From Microseira wollei NIES-4236 (GTDB taxonomy: Bacteria; Cyanobacteriota; Cyanobacteriia; Cyanobacteriales; Aerosakkonemataceae), in NCBI RefSeq assembly GCF_020521235.1, contig NZ_BLAY01000025.1, positions 1 to 64,000 of the forward strand: a stretch of DNA of 64,000 nt, written 5' to 3'. Below are positions 54,183-63,551 of this stretch, piece by piece (the stretch's first letter is position 1; each line of letters starts with the position of its first letter). The notes below the pieces were generated by a model, which was not told the origin of the DNA, did not search any database, and saw only the letters and a program-made list of their open reading frames with translations. A program made the translations under genes and the position numbers.

Positions 54183-55316
54183 TTACGAGGGACAGGGTAA
54201 ATTCCTCACTTGCTGGATTGGTTCTACACCAGACGCCAACCAACCGCGCAACAGGTAGTAAACCGATGTCCAAAATTCGTTGACGACGCGGGTGCTGATA
54301 AACAGCGAGTCCGCATTGGAGATAAAGTCAGCAACTCTCAACTGGCGAAGGTCGCGGATGGTAATCGTTGATACATCTTTGCAAGTTGGATTTGGGAATA
54401 CATCTACCAATATTTTAGGGATAGCCCCAGATTGGAACGATAAGAACCCGGCAGGACTGGGAATAGTATCAATTCCTAACAGGGCAAACGTTTGTCTGGC
54501 GCGTTGCATCCCCAAAGCAGGGGTGACCAGGATAACCCGATCTGGAAGTTCTCCTCGAGCTACAAGGCTTTTGACCGCTAGGGCGCTGGTACGAAAATCA
54601 CTGCCACTCGGTTCGAGCAGAATCCTTTCTCTGGGGACGCCCAGGCGGACTAATAACCGACCAATATCCCTTGCCTCTACCAGATTAACTTCTGTGGGAG
54701 TCGCGGTGTTGAATCCCGGTCTTGCACCCGCACTGACAACTACAATCGGATCGCTACCCAAGGCGCGTTGGCGCAGATATTCTTCTGCCGTTTGCAGGAT
54801 GCGAGCGCTGGTATCGGTGAGTTGTAATTGCCTGGGTTCGAGTAAATTCAGCTGGGTTGCCGACTGCCCTAACAATACAATTGCTCCAACGGGTTCGTTC
54901 CGTCGCGCTGCTAGCTGTGCTGCGTTAAGCGCTTCCAGTTCCCCTTGCTGCGCCAACCAAGAAGCTACCAGCGGTTGACTGAAAAACACCAAGATCAAAA
55001 ACGCCGACCAAAGATAGTTGGTTGCTTCTTTTGTTATTCCACCTTTTTGGACTCCGCCCAAGGCTAAAAATAACAAAAACAGCGATAGCCCCAAGGGTTT
55101 TAACGGGAAAGTAAACAGCGCCCCAAAGTCTACGACCGAGCTTGTGAACGGCGATACAAACGCGACTAAGATGAATATCAGTATAATGAAAGCACCTACC
55201 CAAGCCAGGTAAGCCCTGGGTTTCACTTTGTCGCCTGCTTTCCGGTCAACGAGAACGTTCCAAACAATGTAAACGAGCAGCCCTAAAAGTATTAGCTGGA
55301 TTATATTTAGAAACAT
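54183..55316 (-). CDS. YdcF/ElyC-family (DUF218) membrane protein
   Basis: The 377-residue protein has about four N-terminal membrane segments (FLNIIQLILLGLLVYIVWNV, AYLAWVGAFIILIFILVAFV, PLKPLGLSLFLLFLALGGV, YLWSAFLILVFFSQPLVASW) and a DUF218 domain: GAIVLLGQSATQLNLLEPRQ, LTDTSARILQTAEEYLRQRA, IVVVSAGARPGFNTATPTEV, ARDIGRLLVRLGVPRERILL, EPSGSDFRTSALAVKSLVAR and RVILVTPALGMQRARQTFAL. DUF218 proteins such as SanA and ElyC act in the envelope, with links to peptidoglycan precursor lipid. This cyanobacterial membrane type is not characterised. It is transcribed toward the tnpB relic. Confidence 0.88.
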   Translation of the reverse strand: MFLNIIQLILLGLLVYIVWNVLVDRKAGDKVKPRAYLAWVGAFIILIFILVAFVSPFTSSVVDFGALFTFPLKPLGLSLFLLFLALGGVQKGGITKEATNYLWSAFLILVFFSQPLVASWLAQQGELEALNAAQLAARRNEPVGAIVLLGQSATQLNLLEPRQLQLTDTSARILQTAEEYLRQRALGSDPIVVVSAGARPGFNTATPTEVNLVEARDIGRLLVRLGVPRERILLEPSGSDFRTSALAVKSLVARGELPDRVILVTPALGMQRARQTFALLGIDTIPSPAGFLSFQSGAIPKILVDVFPNPTCKDVSTITIRDLRQLRVADFISNADSLFISTRVVNEFWTSVYYLLRGWLASGVEPIQQVRNLPCPS

Positions 55317-55426
55317 GGGGTCACTTCCTCACTTAAAATGTCCAAGGCCAAAGATTTTAGATTAAAAGGGTTCCCTAGAATCTTGGCAATCTAAAATCGA
55401 TAGGTTGAAAGTTGTTACCGATGTAC

Positions 55427-56914
55427 CTATTTGCCTTTCAGCTTTTGCCCGATCGCCTGAATTACCGTCTGAATTACCTTAACACGGGCGTAGTACTTAT
55501 CGTTAGCGGGTATTAGCGTCCAAGGTGCTGTCGGCGTGCTGGTGCGCTGTATCATTTGATTCACGGCAACTGAGTATAAAGGCCATTTATCTCGATTGCG
55601 CCAATCTTCTTCTGTGAGTTTATATTGCTTAAACGAGTCGTTTTGGCGTTCCATAAATCGCTCTAGCTGTTTTTCCGGACTGACGTGCAGCCAGAACTTG
55701 ACCAAAACGTAACCGGCACCTGTAAGTTGGGCTTCAAACTCGTTGATTTCTTGATAGGCGCGACGCCATTCGGTGTCGGCGGCAAATCCTTCGATGCGCT
55801 CGACTAATACTCGTCCGTACCAGCTGCGGTCAAAAATGCCGATGCTGCCAGCTGTTGGTAACCGCCGCCAGAACCGCCAGAGGTAGTGATGGGCTTTTTC
55901 TTCATCGCTGGGTGCGGCAAAGGCATGGACTTGATAACTGCGGGGATCTAGTACGTCGGTGAGTCGTTTGATCGCACCTCCTTTTCCCGCAGCGTCCCAC
56001 CCTTCAAACAATACCAATACGGGGATTTGATCTTGGTGGATGTTCAGCTGGAGTTGGCGCAACAGCACCTGTTCTTTCCGTAACTGGTGTTTATAATCCT
56101 GGCGCGACAGTGCGGCTGTTAAATCTACTTGAGCCAGGTAATCTGGTTCGGCTGGCGTTAGGTGTTCTTGCGGAGGTAACAAGGTCACCGGCGCGCGCGA
56201 GTGGAGTCGGTCGAGTGATTCGGTGAGGGTGGCTGCCAGTTGGGTGAGGACTTTCACTTTTGTCCAGCGTGGGCAGTTCCCTTCCACCAACGTCCAAGGG
56301 GCGGGTCCGGTGCTGGTGTGGATCAGCATTTCTTCGGCTAGGTTGACATATTGGTCGTAATGTTTTTGTTGCTGCCAGTCTTCTGGGCGCACACGCCAGG
56401 ATTGTAGCGGATCGTCTGCATATTTTTTCAGGCGGCGTTTTAATTCTTTATGACTTAAATGAATCCAAAATTTAGCGATCGCCGCCCCATCATCCACTAA
56501 CTGCCGTTCAAAGGCGTTGATCTGCTGCATCACCATCGGCACTTCCTCTGGTAGTACGCGCTCAAACAAGCGGTCTTCTAAAATATGGATGTACCAGCTG
56601 TGGTAAAAAAACCCGATGCTGCCCCGTCGCGGCAGTTTCCCCCAAAATCGCCGCAAGAAGGGGTATTTCATTTCCTCTGGACTGGGAGGCCAAATCGGGT
56701 GGACGGCAAACCCGCGCGGGTCCATGTAGGCGACCATTTTTTTGACTACAGAGCCTTTTCCCGCCGCCGCCCATCCTTCCAGCACCACGATCGCGGGCAG
56801 TTTTTTTTCCCAACACGCTTGTTGCAGACTTCGCATCTGACGCATTAACGCTTCTATCTGCGTTGCGTAGGTCGTTTTATCCAGGGTCAGTTCCAGATCG
56901 AGGGTATCTAGCAT
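55427..56914 (-). CDS. pap: Polyphosphate:AMP phosphotransferase (two PPK2 domains)
   Basis: PAP (class II PPK2) phosphorylates AMP to ADP using polyphosphate. The 495-residue protein is a tandem of PPK2 domains. Each has a Walker A-like loop (GWAAAGKGSVVKKM near residue 48; GWDAAGKGGAIKRL near residue 305), a lid region (FLRRFWGKLPRRGSIGFFYH; YLWRFWRRLPTAGSIGIFDR) and Walker B-type motif (SWYIHILEDR; SWYGRVLVER). Only the second domain keeps the full GIFDRSWYGRVLVER motif; the first has GFFYHSWY, as usual for the inactive half of two-domain PPK2 enzymes. The gene is monocistronic, with AT-rich flanks. Confidence 0.9.
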   Translation of the reverse strand: MLDTLDLELTLDKTTYATQIEALMRQMRSLQQACWEKKLPAIVVLEGWAAAGKGSVVKKMVAYMDPRGFAVHPIWPPSPEEMKYPFLRRFWGKLPRRGSIGFFYHSWYIHILEDRLFERVLPEEVPMVMQQINAFERQLVDDGAAIAKFWIHLSHKELKRRLKKYADDPLQSWRVRPEDWQQQKHYDQYVNLAEEMLIHTSTGPAPWTLVEGNCPRWTKVKVLTQLAATLTESLDRLHSRAPVTLLPPQEHLTPAEPDYLAQVDLTAALSRQDYKHQLRKEQVLLRQLQLNIHQDQIPVLVLFEGWDAAGKGGAIKRLTDVLDPRSYQVHAFAAPSDEEKAHHYLWRFWRRLPTAGSIGIFDRSWYGRVLVERIEGFAADTEWRRAYQEINEFEAQLTGAGYVLVKFWLHVSPEKQLERFMERQNDSFKQYKLTEEDWRNRDKWPLYSVAVNQMIQRTSTPTAPWTLIPANDKYYARVKVIQTVIQAIGQKLKGK

Positions 56915-57167
56915 AAATAGCAGCTACAAGTGCAGTTTTATTACGTTTTTTATCAGAGAGTTTGGTTTTGTAGAGCAGCCAACCCCTCAAATTATCCAAT
57001 TCTCTACCTTTTTAAAGTAGCCAAAACTACGTCATAGCATCTTTAAAAACGATTTTTCCGTGTAAATACGGTTAATTATAAAATAAATCTTAAAAATACT
57101 TGACAAATTGATTTTTTTCTTAAAACATACCGGCGGCAAACCAGAGTAATATCCATATGGGTCAAGC

Positions 57168-57306
57168 GGTGATGGGTCATGGGTAATAGGTAAAAGCGGT
57201 AATGGGTAATTGGTAATTGGTAATTGGAGTAACAGGCTTTGGCAGTATTGACAATTACCCATTACCCATTACCAGCACCGCTCGATGTAACTAGCAACTT
57301 ACGTTA
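57168..57306. repeat. TAATGGG/TAATTGG tandem and inverted repeats ending in a MITE-like right end
   Basis: The region has TGATGGGTCATGGGTAATAG, GTAATTGGTAATTGGTAATT and the opposite-strand form ATTACCCATTACCCATTACC. It ends with CGATGTAACTAGCAACTTAC (57281-57300), whose complement matches the MITE ends at 19591 and 24355 and the sequence at 60131. No matching left end was found. Confidence 0.7.
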
Positions 57307-57353
57307 GGTAGATTTTTCAAGGGTAAAACAGTACGGACTGGAGACTTCGCATT

Positions 57354-58292
57354 ATGCAAGTTAGCTATCTGCTAAAACTTTACGAAATGGGACACAGAGA
57401 TTTTGCCGGTGTAGATCTGCGAGGCGCAGACCTGAGTGGAATAACGTTAATCGAGGTGAATTTCTCCGGCGCAAATCTCACAGGAGCTAATTTAAGCCGA
57501 ACTTTCCTCACCAAGTCAAATTTGAGCGGAGCGTTTCTCAATTGGGCAAATTTAAGTTTTGTTAAACTGAGCGAAGGTCAGCTAACCGATGCAGATTTAA
57601 CAAAAGCCAACCTCAACGGCGCTTTTATGGTGAAGTCAAACTTAACCAAAGCCAAACTCAGCGGTGCAAATCTGACTGGGGTGAATCTGCGCGGGGCTAA
57701 CCTGGAAAAAAGCAATCTTTGCGGTGCAAATTTACAAGGAATAAATCTTCGAGGCGCTAACCTCAACGGTGCTAACCTGAGTTGGGCGAACTTGTCCGGT
57801 GCTAGACTGAGCGGGGCAACGCTTTATGGAGCGTTCTTAAATGGAGTGAATTTGTCAGAAGCTTTTTTAAATGGGGTTGACCTCAACGGCGTCGATCTCA
57901 ACGGTGCGAACTTGAGCGAAGCTAAATTGAGCGGTACTCAACTGCAAGTAGCCAATCTCGCCGCGAGCAATTTAAGCGAAGCACAGATGTGCGGCGTTAA
58001 CTTGATGGAAGCAGATCTGACCGGGGCAGACTTGACGCGGGCAAGTTTAAAAAAGGCGAACCTGAAATGGGCAAATTTGAGTAAAGCTGACTTGCGCGAG
58101 GCGAATTTGAACGAGGCTTCCTTGCTGGGTGCGAAAATTGATGGAGCGGAATTTTCCGGCGTGACAATGCCTGATGCGACGAGACGCTATCTGTGCGCGA
58201 TCGCTAAAGGCACGACGGCATGGACTTGTCAAGAAACCAAGGCAACGCTGAACTGTGCCCCCAATCTTGCCAGACAGGCAGTTGTTAATTAA
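57354..58292 (+). CDS. Pentapeptide-repeat protein
   Basis: The 312-residue protein is almost entirely A(D/N)LxX pentapeptide repeats from about residue 20 to 265 (GVDLRGADLSGITLIEVNFS, GANLTGVNLRGANLEKSNLC), which fold into a right-handed quadrilateral beta-helix. A short N-terminal cap (MQVSYLLKLYEMGHRDF) precedes them and a C-terminal segment of about 45 residues (AEFSGVTMPDATRRYLCAIA) follows. The family is very abundant in cyanobacteria and mostly of unknown function. No signal peptide is visible, so it is probably cytosolic. The gene is monocistronic. Confidence 0.93.
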   Translation: MQVSYLLKLYEMGHRDFAGVDLRGADLSGITLIEVNFSGANLTGANLSRTFLTKSNLSGAFLNWANLSFVKLSEGQLTDADLTKANLNGAFMVKSNLTKAKLSGANLTGVNLRGANLEKSNLCGANLQGINLRGANLNGANLSWANLSGARLSGATLYGAFLNGVNLSEAFLNGVDLNGVDLNGANLSEAKLSGTQLQVANLAASNLSEAQMCGVNLMEADLTGADLTRASLKKANLKWANLSKADLREANLNEASLLGAKIDGAEFSGVTMPDATRRYLCAIAKGTTAWTCQETKATLNCAPNLARQAVVN

Positions 58293-58371
58293 CATCAAAA
58301 AATCTGGGGAGTTCAAACCCCCCCAATAAAGGAGAAATTACGAGGGACCCGATTCCAAGAAAGGCTAGCAA

Positions 58372-59070
58372 TTAGCAAGCACCCTTTCCGCAAAAGACTA
58401 CCTGAATCGTCTTCAAAACAATCTGGATATCGTATAAAGGGTTCCATAGCTTTTGGTAATTCAGGTCTAGCGCTACTATCTGTTCAAAATCCTTAATCTG
58501 GGAACGACCGCTGACCTGCCATACACCTGTTAAACCGGGCTTCACATTTAACCGCTGCCAGTGATACGAATTGTAGCGAGCAACTTCATCCGATGTGGGT
58601 GGGCGCGTACCAACTAAGCTCATTTCTCCCATCAGGACGTTCCAAAACTGCGGCAGTTCATCTAAACTGGTTTTGCGTAAGAAACTGCCTACCCTGGTGA
58701 CGCGGGGGTCGTTTTCATTCTTGAATATCAGTCCCTTAGCTTCATTCTTAATCTGAGACTTGAGTTGCTCGGCATTAACGACCATCGAGCGGAACTTGCG
58801 AATTGTAAACGGACACCCGTACAGTCCGTGGCGCTCTTGGGTGAAGAAAATGGGGCCGGGACTGTCCAGCTTGATCGCGATCGCTATCGGTACGAAAACG
58901 ATACCCAGCAAGATCAACCCTACTATACTGCCCGCGATGTCCAGCAGACGCTTGAAAATAGAGCGCGTTGAGGGGTGATGCACCGATTCGGAAACGGGAG
59001 TACTTACTGTTGAACTAAAAATTATTGGTGACATTGCTGAATGCGTCATAACGGGTAGACTCTGGAACAA
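58372..59070 (-). CDS. Bacterial sugar transferase (undecaprenyl-phosphate hexose-1-phosphate transferase type)
   Basis: The 232-residue protein is a short polyisoprenyl-phosphate sugar-1-phosphate transferase, which starts exopolysaccharide or O-antigen synthesis by loading the first sugar on undecaprenyl phosphate. It has one N-terminal membrane helix ([20 protein letters not shown]), then [76 protein letters not shown] and [19 protein letters not shown], all family signatures including the DELPQ(L/F) motif. Length fits the monotopic (PglC-like) core with a short N-terminal extension. No other glycan gene adjoins it. Confidence 0.94.
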   Translation of the reverse strand: MFQSLPVMTHSAMSPIIFSSTVSTPVSESVHHPSTRSIFKRLLDIAGSIVGLILLGIVFVPIAIAIKLDSPGPIFFTQERHGLYGCPFTIRKFRSMVVNAEQLKSQIKNEAKGLIFKNENDPRVTRVGSFLRKTSLDELPQFWNVLMGEMSLVGTRPPTSDEVARYNSYHWQRLNVKPGLTGVWQVSGRSQIKDFEQIVALDLNYQKLWNPLYDIQIVLKTIQVVFCGKGAC

Positions 59071-59441
59071 CCGTAAAAGTACTTAGGCTAAACACAATAT
59101 ATAATTCCCGTTCCAGATGAGTGTGTTTCAGACACGACCTTGTTCAAATCTTCATTTATAATCAGCTTTTATAAAGTTTGTGTAAAGCCGATATAACCCC
59201 AGAAATATGGAATTCTGGGGGAAACTACGCTTTTAAGTAAGTAGGTTCGCTTAACAACCGTCAAGAGAGCCTCATACCCGCGTTTATCTATGTTGTTCGC
59301 GGCAAGTTCTCCAAGTTGTTGCACCCCCCGCGAAGGCGCGTGTCGCGGCAAAAGATACCGTCAACAGTCAAGCAAAGCTTGTAGATTGCAGTCGTACCCC
59401 ATAGGCAGGAAAAATAAAAAGATGATAAAAAGGCGAATTAA
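59071..59441. other. Gene-free stretch between the sugar transferase and lipoprotein genes
   Basis: About 370 nt, divergent promoter region. There is an inverted pair near 59187-59217 (CGATATAACCCCAGAAATAT then GGAATTCTGGGG) that could be a weak stem. I see no RNA gene or ORF of note. Confidence 0.5.
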
Positions 59442-59855
59442 ATGTGCAAAAATATTGTAACAGTTACCGTTGCTATCAGTTTCCTAGTCGTCAGTTGCAC
59501 TTCCACCAGAGTATCCCAGTGCAACAAGCTGACTGAGGCGATCAATAAAGCTGACAGAGCGACTCAAAGTGCTAAGACGGGTTTGCCCGCAGACCTGATA
59601 GGCGCAGCAGATGGACTAGACCAAATTGTCCAAGAACTGAAAACCGTTGAAGTCAAGGATGAAAAACTTCGAGGTCTGCGAGGTAGCTTTGTGTTGATGT
59701 ATGGCGATCTGGGCCAATTATTCCGAAATACGGCGATCGCTATCTCCAAACAAGACCGTCAAGGTATTAAATCTTACCTCGAATCTCTCCAAGACGCGCA
59801 CAAGCAAGATCGAGTATTAGTTCAAGAGATTAATAGCTACTGTGCTGGAAAATAA
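59442..59855 (+). CDS. Small lipoprotein, unknown function
   Basis: The 137-residue product starts with a signal peptide ending in a lipobox-like site (ISFLVVSCTS, Cys19), followed by a helical domain: VSQCNKLTEAINKADRATQS, LPADLIGAADGLDQIVQELK, LRGLRGSFVLMYGDLGQLFR and a C-terminal Cys (INSYCAGK). One Cys at residue 27 and the C-terminal Cys could form a disulfide in the periplasm. I recognise similar small cyanobacterial proteins but no named function. Confidence 0.7.
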   Translation: MCKNIVTVTVAISFLVVSCTSTRVSQCNKLTEAINKADRATQSAKTGLPADLIGAADGLDQIVQELKTVEVKDEKLRGLRGSFVLMYGDLGQLFRNTAIAISKQDRQGIKSYLESLQDAHKQDRVLVQEINSYCAGK

Positions 59856-60304
59856 CTGGAACGGGACTTATACGGTTTTCCCGTCAACGCACTACACATA
59901 GGGGGCGGACACGGGGGTACCGCCCCTACTCATGTGTGGCATTTTCAAGGGAAATTGGTATTACGCGGATATTCCGGTTTTCTATGAAAAATCGTCGATT
60001 CCGGTAGCAATGGTAGTGGATACTTTTTGACGAGAGTAGGGGCGGATTTTACGAGAAATACTTGCTACCAGCGTCAAGCATAAATAAACTCTTCCTTAAC
60101 TAATGCTACCGATGCAACCGGACATGATATTAACCCAAGTTGCTAGTTACATCGAATGACACTGGTAATGGGTAATGGGTAATGGGTAATGGGTAATGGG
60201 TAATTGTATTGCATCCACAAGCCTCACACCTGCTCACCTGCTCACCTGCTCACCTGCTAGCCCAACGCAACCGATGCTACCGGAATTGATATTACGCGAT
60301 CGCG
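59856..60304. repeat. Repeat-rich intergenic region with MITE-like left end and tandem GGGTAAT and CTCACCTG runs
   Basis: About 450 nt. It contains an inverted pair GGGGGCGGAC/TACCGCCCCT (59898-59935), a MITE-like left end TAACCCAAGTTGCTAGTTAC followed by ATCGA (60131-60155), a tandem GGTAATGGGTAATGGGTAAT run (60163-60207) and four CTCACCTG units (60227-60259). No spacers separate the units and no gene is present. Confidence 0.75.
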
Positions 60305-62977
60305 CTACACAGGTTGGGGATCGGGGTTGACCTCAACCTTGTTGGTTCCATGACCGTTACCGTTGCTCTGCATCGCCGTAAAATCAACCACAGCCACGCC
60401 TTCGTAAGCATCGACAAATAGTTGCTTCAAATCGCTAATCAAGGGATAGCGGGGGTTCGATCCGGTACACTGATCGTCAAATGCTCGATCGGCAAGGTCG
60501 TCCAACTTGGCGTAAAATTCCGCCGGGGTTTCTTTAATCACATCCTTAATCGCTGAAGGAATTTCGACTTGACGCTTGAGATCTTCCACCGCCGCAATTA
60601 ACCGATTAACTTTTTCAGCTTCCGTATCGCCTCCCAATCCCAAGTAACTTGCGATCCGCGCATAACGCCACATGGCATTAGGATACTTGTACTGAGAGAA
60701 AGTCGCTTGTTTAAAGGGCGCATCGGTGGCGTTGTAACGGATCGTGTGGGAAATCATCAGCGCATTTGCTAAACCGTGGGGAATGTGGAATGTTGCTCCC
60801 AATTGGTGCGCCATCGAGTGACAAATACCCAGGAAACCATTGGCAAATGCCATCCCCGCAATTGTGGCAGCATAGTGCATTTTCTCTCGCGCTTTGGGGT
60901 CGTTGGCTCCATTTTTGTATGCACTCGGCAGGTATTTAAAGATCAGTCGGATCGCTTCTAAAGCTAAACCGTTGGTATACTCGGAAGCCAAAACCGAGAC
61001 GAAAGCTTCCAAGGCGTGAGTTAATGCATCAATACCCCCATAAGCAGTTAGCTTTTTGGGCATATGTAAAACTAACTCTGGATCGACGATCGCCATTGTG
61101 GGAGTCAGCGCATAGTCCGCCAGGGGGTATTTAATATCCGTGCGCCGATCTGTTACAACTGCAAACGGCGTCACTTCCGAACCCGTTCCCGATGTGGTAG
61201 GAATTGCCACCAGAATCGCTTTATCGCCTAATGGGGGTAATTCGTAGACTCGCTTGCGGATATCCATAAACCGCATCGCCAATCCTTCAAATTCTATTTC
61301 TGGATGTTCGTACAACAGCCAGATAATTTTGGCAGCATCCATCGGAGAACCGCCACCCATTGCAATAATGACATCGGGTTGGAAGGTATTAATTAATTCC
61401 AATCCTCGCTGCACGGTTTCCAGGGAAGGATCGGGTTCGACATCGTAAAAGATATCGTATTTCAATCCAATTTCATCCAGAGCTGCTTCCAGGGTATTGG
61501 TAACCCCCAAGTCGTAAAGCGGTTTATCTGTGATGATAAATGCTCGCCGTTTTCCAGCTAATTCTCGAATCGCAACGGGTAGCGCCCCAGATTTAAAGTA
61601 AACTTTGGGCGGGATGCGGAACCAAAGCATATTTTCTCGGCGTTCTGCTACTGTTTTAATATTTAGCAGGTGACGGGGTTCGACGTTTTCGCTGATTGAA
61701 TTACCGCCCCAAGTGCCGCAACCTAAAGTTAAAGATGGATCGAGGCGGAAGTTGTAAAGGTCGCCAATCGCACCTTGGGAAGAAGGGGTATTAATCAACA
61801 CCCGCGCGGTTTGTACTTTATCTTCAAACCGCTTGATATGTTCTGTATTCGCCGGAGATGTGTAAAGAACTGCGGTGTGACCGCGTCCGCCAAATTCTAC
61901 CAATTGCTCGGCTTTTTCTACCGCATCTTCGTAGTCTTTTGCCCGATACATTGCCAGAATCGGCGAAAGTTTTTCATAAGCAAATGGTTCGTCTTTGCCA
62001 ACTTTTTCGACTTCACCAATTAGCACTCTAGTATCTTCTGGAATGGAAAAACCGGCTAATCCTGCCAGCTTTTGGACTGGTTGTCCGACTATTTCCGCGT
62101 TGAGGTGTCCGTTGACAATAATTTGATTGCCGAGTTTTTCCCGCTCTTCAGGAGTGACAAAATAAGCTCCCCGCGCGATAAACTCTCGCTTGACTTCCTC
62201 ATACACATCATCCACAACTATCACCGATTGTTCGCTGGCACAAATCATGCCATTGTCGAAGGTTTTGCTGAGAATAATCGAGGAAACCGCTAGTTTTAAA
62301 TGCGCGGTAGAATCAATCACTGCGGGCGTATTTCCTGCCCCGACTCCCAATGAAGGACGACCGGAAGAATAAGCCGCTTTGACCATTCCCGGCCCACCCG
62401 TGGCCAGAATTAAGCTAATATCCGAATGCTGCATTAAAGCTTGCGACAACGGCACGGAAGGCTCATCAATCCAACCGATAATGTTTTCGGGCGCCCCGGC
62501 ATCTACGGCTGCTTGGAGGATAATTTTTGCGGCTTCAATCGTACAGTTTTTCGCCCGTGGGTGGGGTGAAAAAATAATCGCGTTGCGGGTTTTGAGGGCG
62601 ATTAGGGCTTTAAAAATTGCGGTGGCAGTTGGGTTGGTGGTGGGAACAATTCCGGCTAAAATCCCCACTGGTTCGGCAATTTTTTGAATGCCAAAGGCTT
62701 TGTCTTCTTCAATGACGCCGCAGGTTTTGTCCTGTTTGTATTTGTTGTAGATTATTTCTGAGGCGAAGTGGTTTTTGATCACTTTATCTTCTACCACTCC
62801 CATGCCGGTTTCTGCTACTGCCATTTTGGCGAGGGGAATGCGCGCAGCATTGGCGGCTAGAGCAGCTTTTTTGAAGATTGCATCGACTTGCTCTTGCGTG
62901 TAGGTGGCGTATTCAGCTTGCGCTGCTTTCACTCGCCGAATCAATTCTTCTAATTCTTGAACGTTCGTAACTCTCAT
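60305..62977 (-). CDS. adhE: Bifunctional acetaldehyde-CoA/alcohol dehydrogenase
   Basis: AdhE reduces acetyl-CoA to acetaldehyde and then ethanol with NADH, a fermentation route used in the dark without oxygen. The 890-residue protein is full length. The ALDH half (1-440) has TNPTATAIFKALIALKTRNA, SSGRPSLGVGAGNTPAVIDS and the catalytic Cys246 in DNGMICASEQSVIV. The Fe-ADH half (about 455-870) has VIIAMGGGSPMDAAKIIWLL, LVAIPTTSGTGSEVTPFAVV, YGGIDALTHALEAFVSV and the metal-binding GICHSMAHQLGATFHIPHGL. AdhE polymerises into spirosomes in other bacteria. In cyanobacteria it is present in only some genomes and suggests a fermentative or mat lifestyle. The Asn/Gly-rich tail is variable in the family. 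Confidence 0.97.
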   Translation of the reverse strand: MRVTNVQELEELIRRVKAAQAEYATYTQEQVDAIFKKAALAANAARIPLAKMAVAETGMGVVEDKVIKNHFASEIIYNKYKQDKTCGVIEEDKAFGIQKIAEPVGILAGIVPTTNPTATAIFKALIALKTRNAIIFSPHPRAKNCTIEAAKIILQAAVDAGAPENIIGWIDEPSVPLSQALMQHSDISLILATGGPGMVKAAYSSGRPSLGVGAGNTPAVIDSTAHLKLAVSSIILSKTFDNGMICASEQSVIVVDDVYEEVKREFIARGAYFVTPEEREKLGNQIIVNGHLNAEIVGQPVQKLAGLAGFSIPEDTRVLIGEVEKVGKDEPFAYEKLSPILAMYRAKDYEDAVEKAEQLVEFGGRGHTAVLYTSPANTEHIKRFEDKVQTARVLINTPSSQGAIGDLYNFRLDPSLTLGCGTWGGNSISENVEPRHLLNIKTVAERRENMLWFRIPPKVYFKSGALPVAIRELAGKRRAFIITDKPLYDLGVTNTLEAALDEIGLKYDIFYDVEPDPSLETVQRGLELINTFQPDVIIAMGGGSPMDAAKIIWLLYEHPEIEFEGLAMRFMDIRKRVYELPPLGDKAILVAIPTTSGTGSEVTPFAVVTDRRTDIKYPLADYALTPTMAIVDPELVLHMPKKLTAYGGIDALTHALEAFVSVLASEYTNGLALEAIRLIFKYLPSAYKNGANDPKAREKMHYAATIAGMAFANGFLGICHSMAHQLGATFHIPHGLANALMISHTIRYNATDAPFKQATFSQYKYPNAMWRYARIASYLGLGGDTEAEKVNRLIAAVEDLKRQVEIPSAIKDVIKETPAEFYAKLDDLADRAFDDQCTGSNPRYPLISDLKQLFVDAYEGVAVVDFTAMQSNGNGHGTNKVEVNPDPQPV

Positions 62978-63551
62978 AATTTTTCAGTCCTTGACATCAA
63001 CTTTCAGACTGTCATTATCTGGGTGAATGAATGTGTTTTTGCTGGCAATTGTAGCTCCTGCTTTCAACAGGTTTGACGATTTAATGAAGGGAAAATTTAC
63101 CAGTTTTTGCCTGCTGCAACAATTGGCAATAACACTAACGATTGTTTCTGGGCTGTTAGGGAGTAATGAAGGTTTTTCCTGTTACTTCTCTGGGAGACTA
63201 CTTTGATTGTAAAGAAGATTTGGGGTAAGTTGCAAAAGTTTAAAATAGATTTCAGGATCGCTGGTGGTTAGTGGCAAGCTAAAGCAGAAACCCGGTTTTT
63301 TGAAAAAACCGGGTTTCTTAAGCATGCTAATGCGTTATAATTAAAGTTAACTGCGAGTTATAGTGCTAATGGCTAATGGCTAATGGCTAATTGATAGCTC
63401 TGCCAGTCTTGTCTTAGCAACCTCACACCTCAGCAAAGTGCCTGTGTGAAGTAGAAGGCAGCGGACGCATCCTCCCCTCAACCTAAGTACGCACATTTGC
63501 GGAATTTTGGGTGAGCGATACCTGGGAAGCACGTATCGCTCAAACTCCATC
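62978..63551. other. adhE upstream region with a near-perfect palindrome
   Basis: About 570 nt between adhE and the SLH gene, both on the minus strand. It holds the palindrome at 63286-63318 and a GCTAATG tandem run at 63366-63392. A pair CCTGCTTTCAACAGG (63058-63072) could be a short stem. No obvious FNR- or redox-regulator site was found for adhE. Confidence 0.5.
63286..63318. terminator. Near-perfect palindrome AGAAACCCGGTTTTTT, possible bidirectional terminator
   Basis: AGAAACCCGGTTTTTT (63286-63301) and AAAAAACCGGGTTTCT (63303-63318) are exact reverse complements with a single base between. It belongs to the AACCCGGTTT family of dispersed repeats and lies downstream of the SLH gene. The internal T and A runs could serve as a terminator tail on either strand only partly. 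Confidence 0.55.

Noticed and set aside
60163..60259. Possible CRISPR-like repeats
   Set aside because: Units are directly tandem (GGGTAAT, CTCACCTG) without spacers; they are short tandem repeats.
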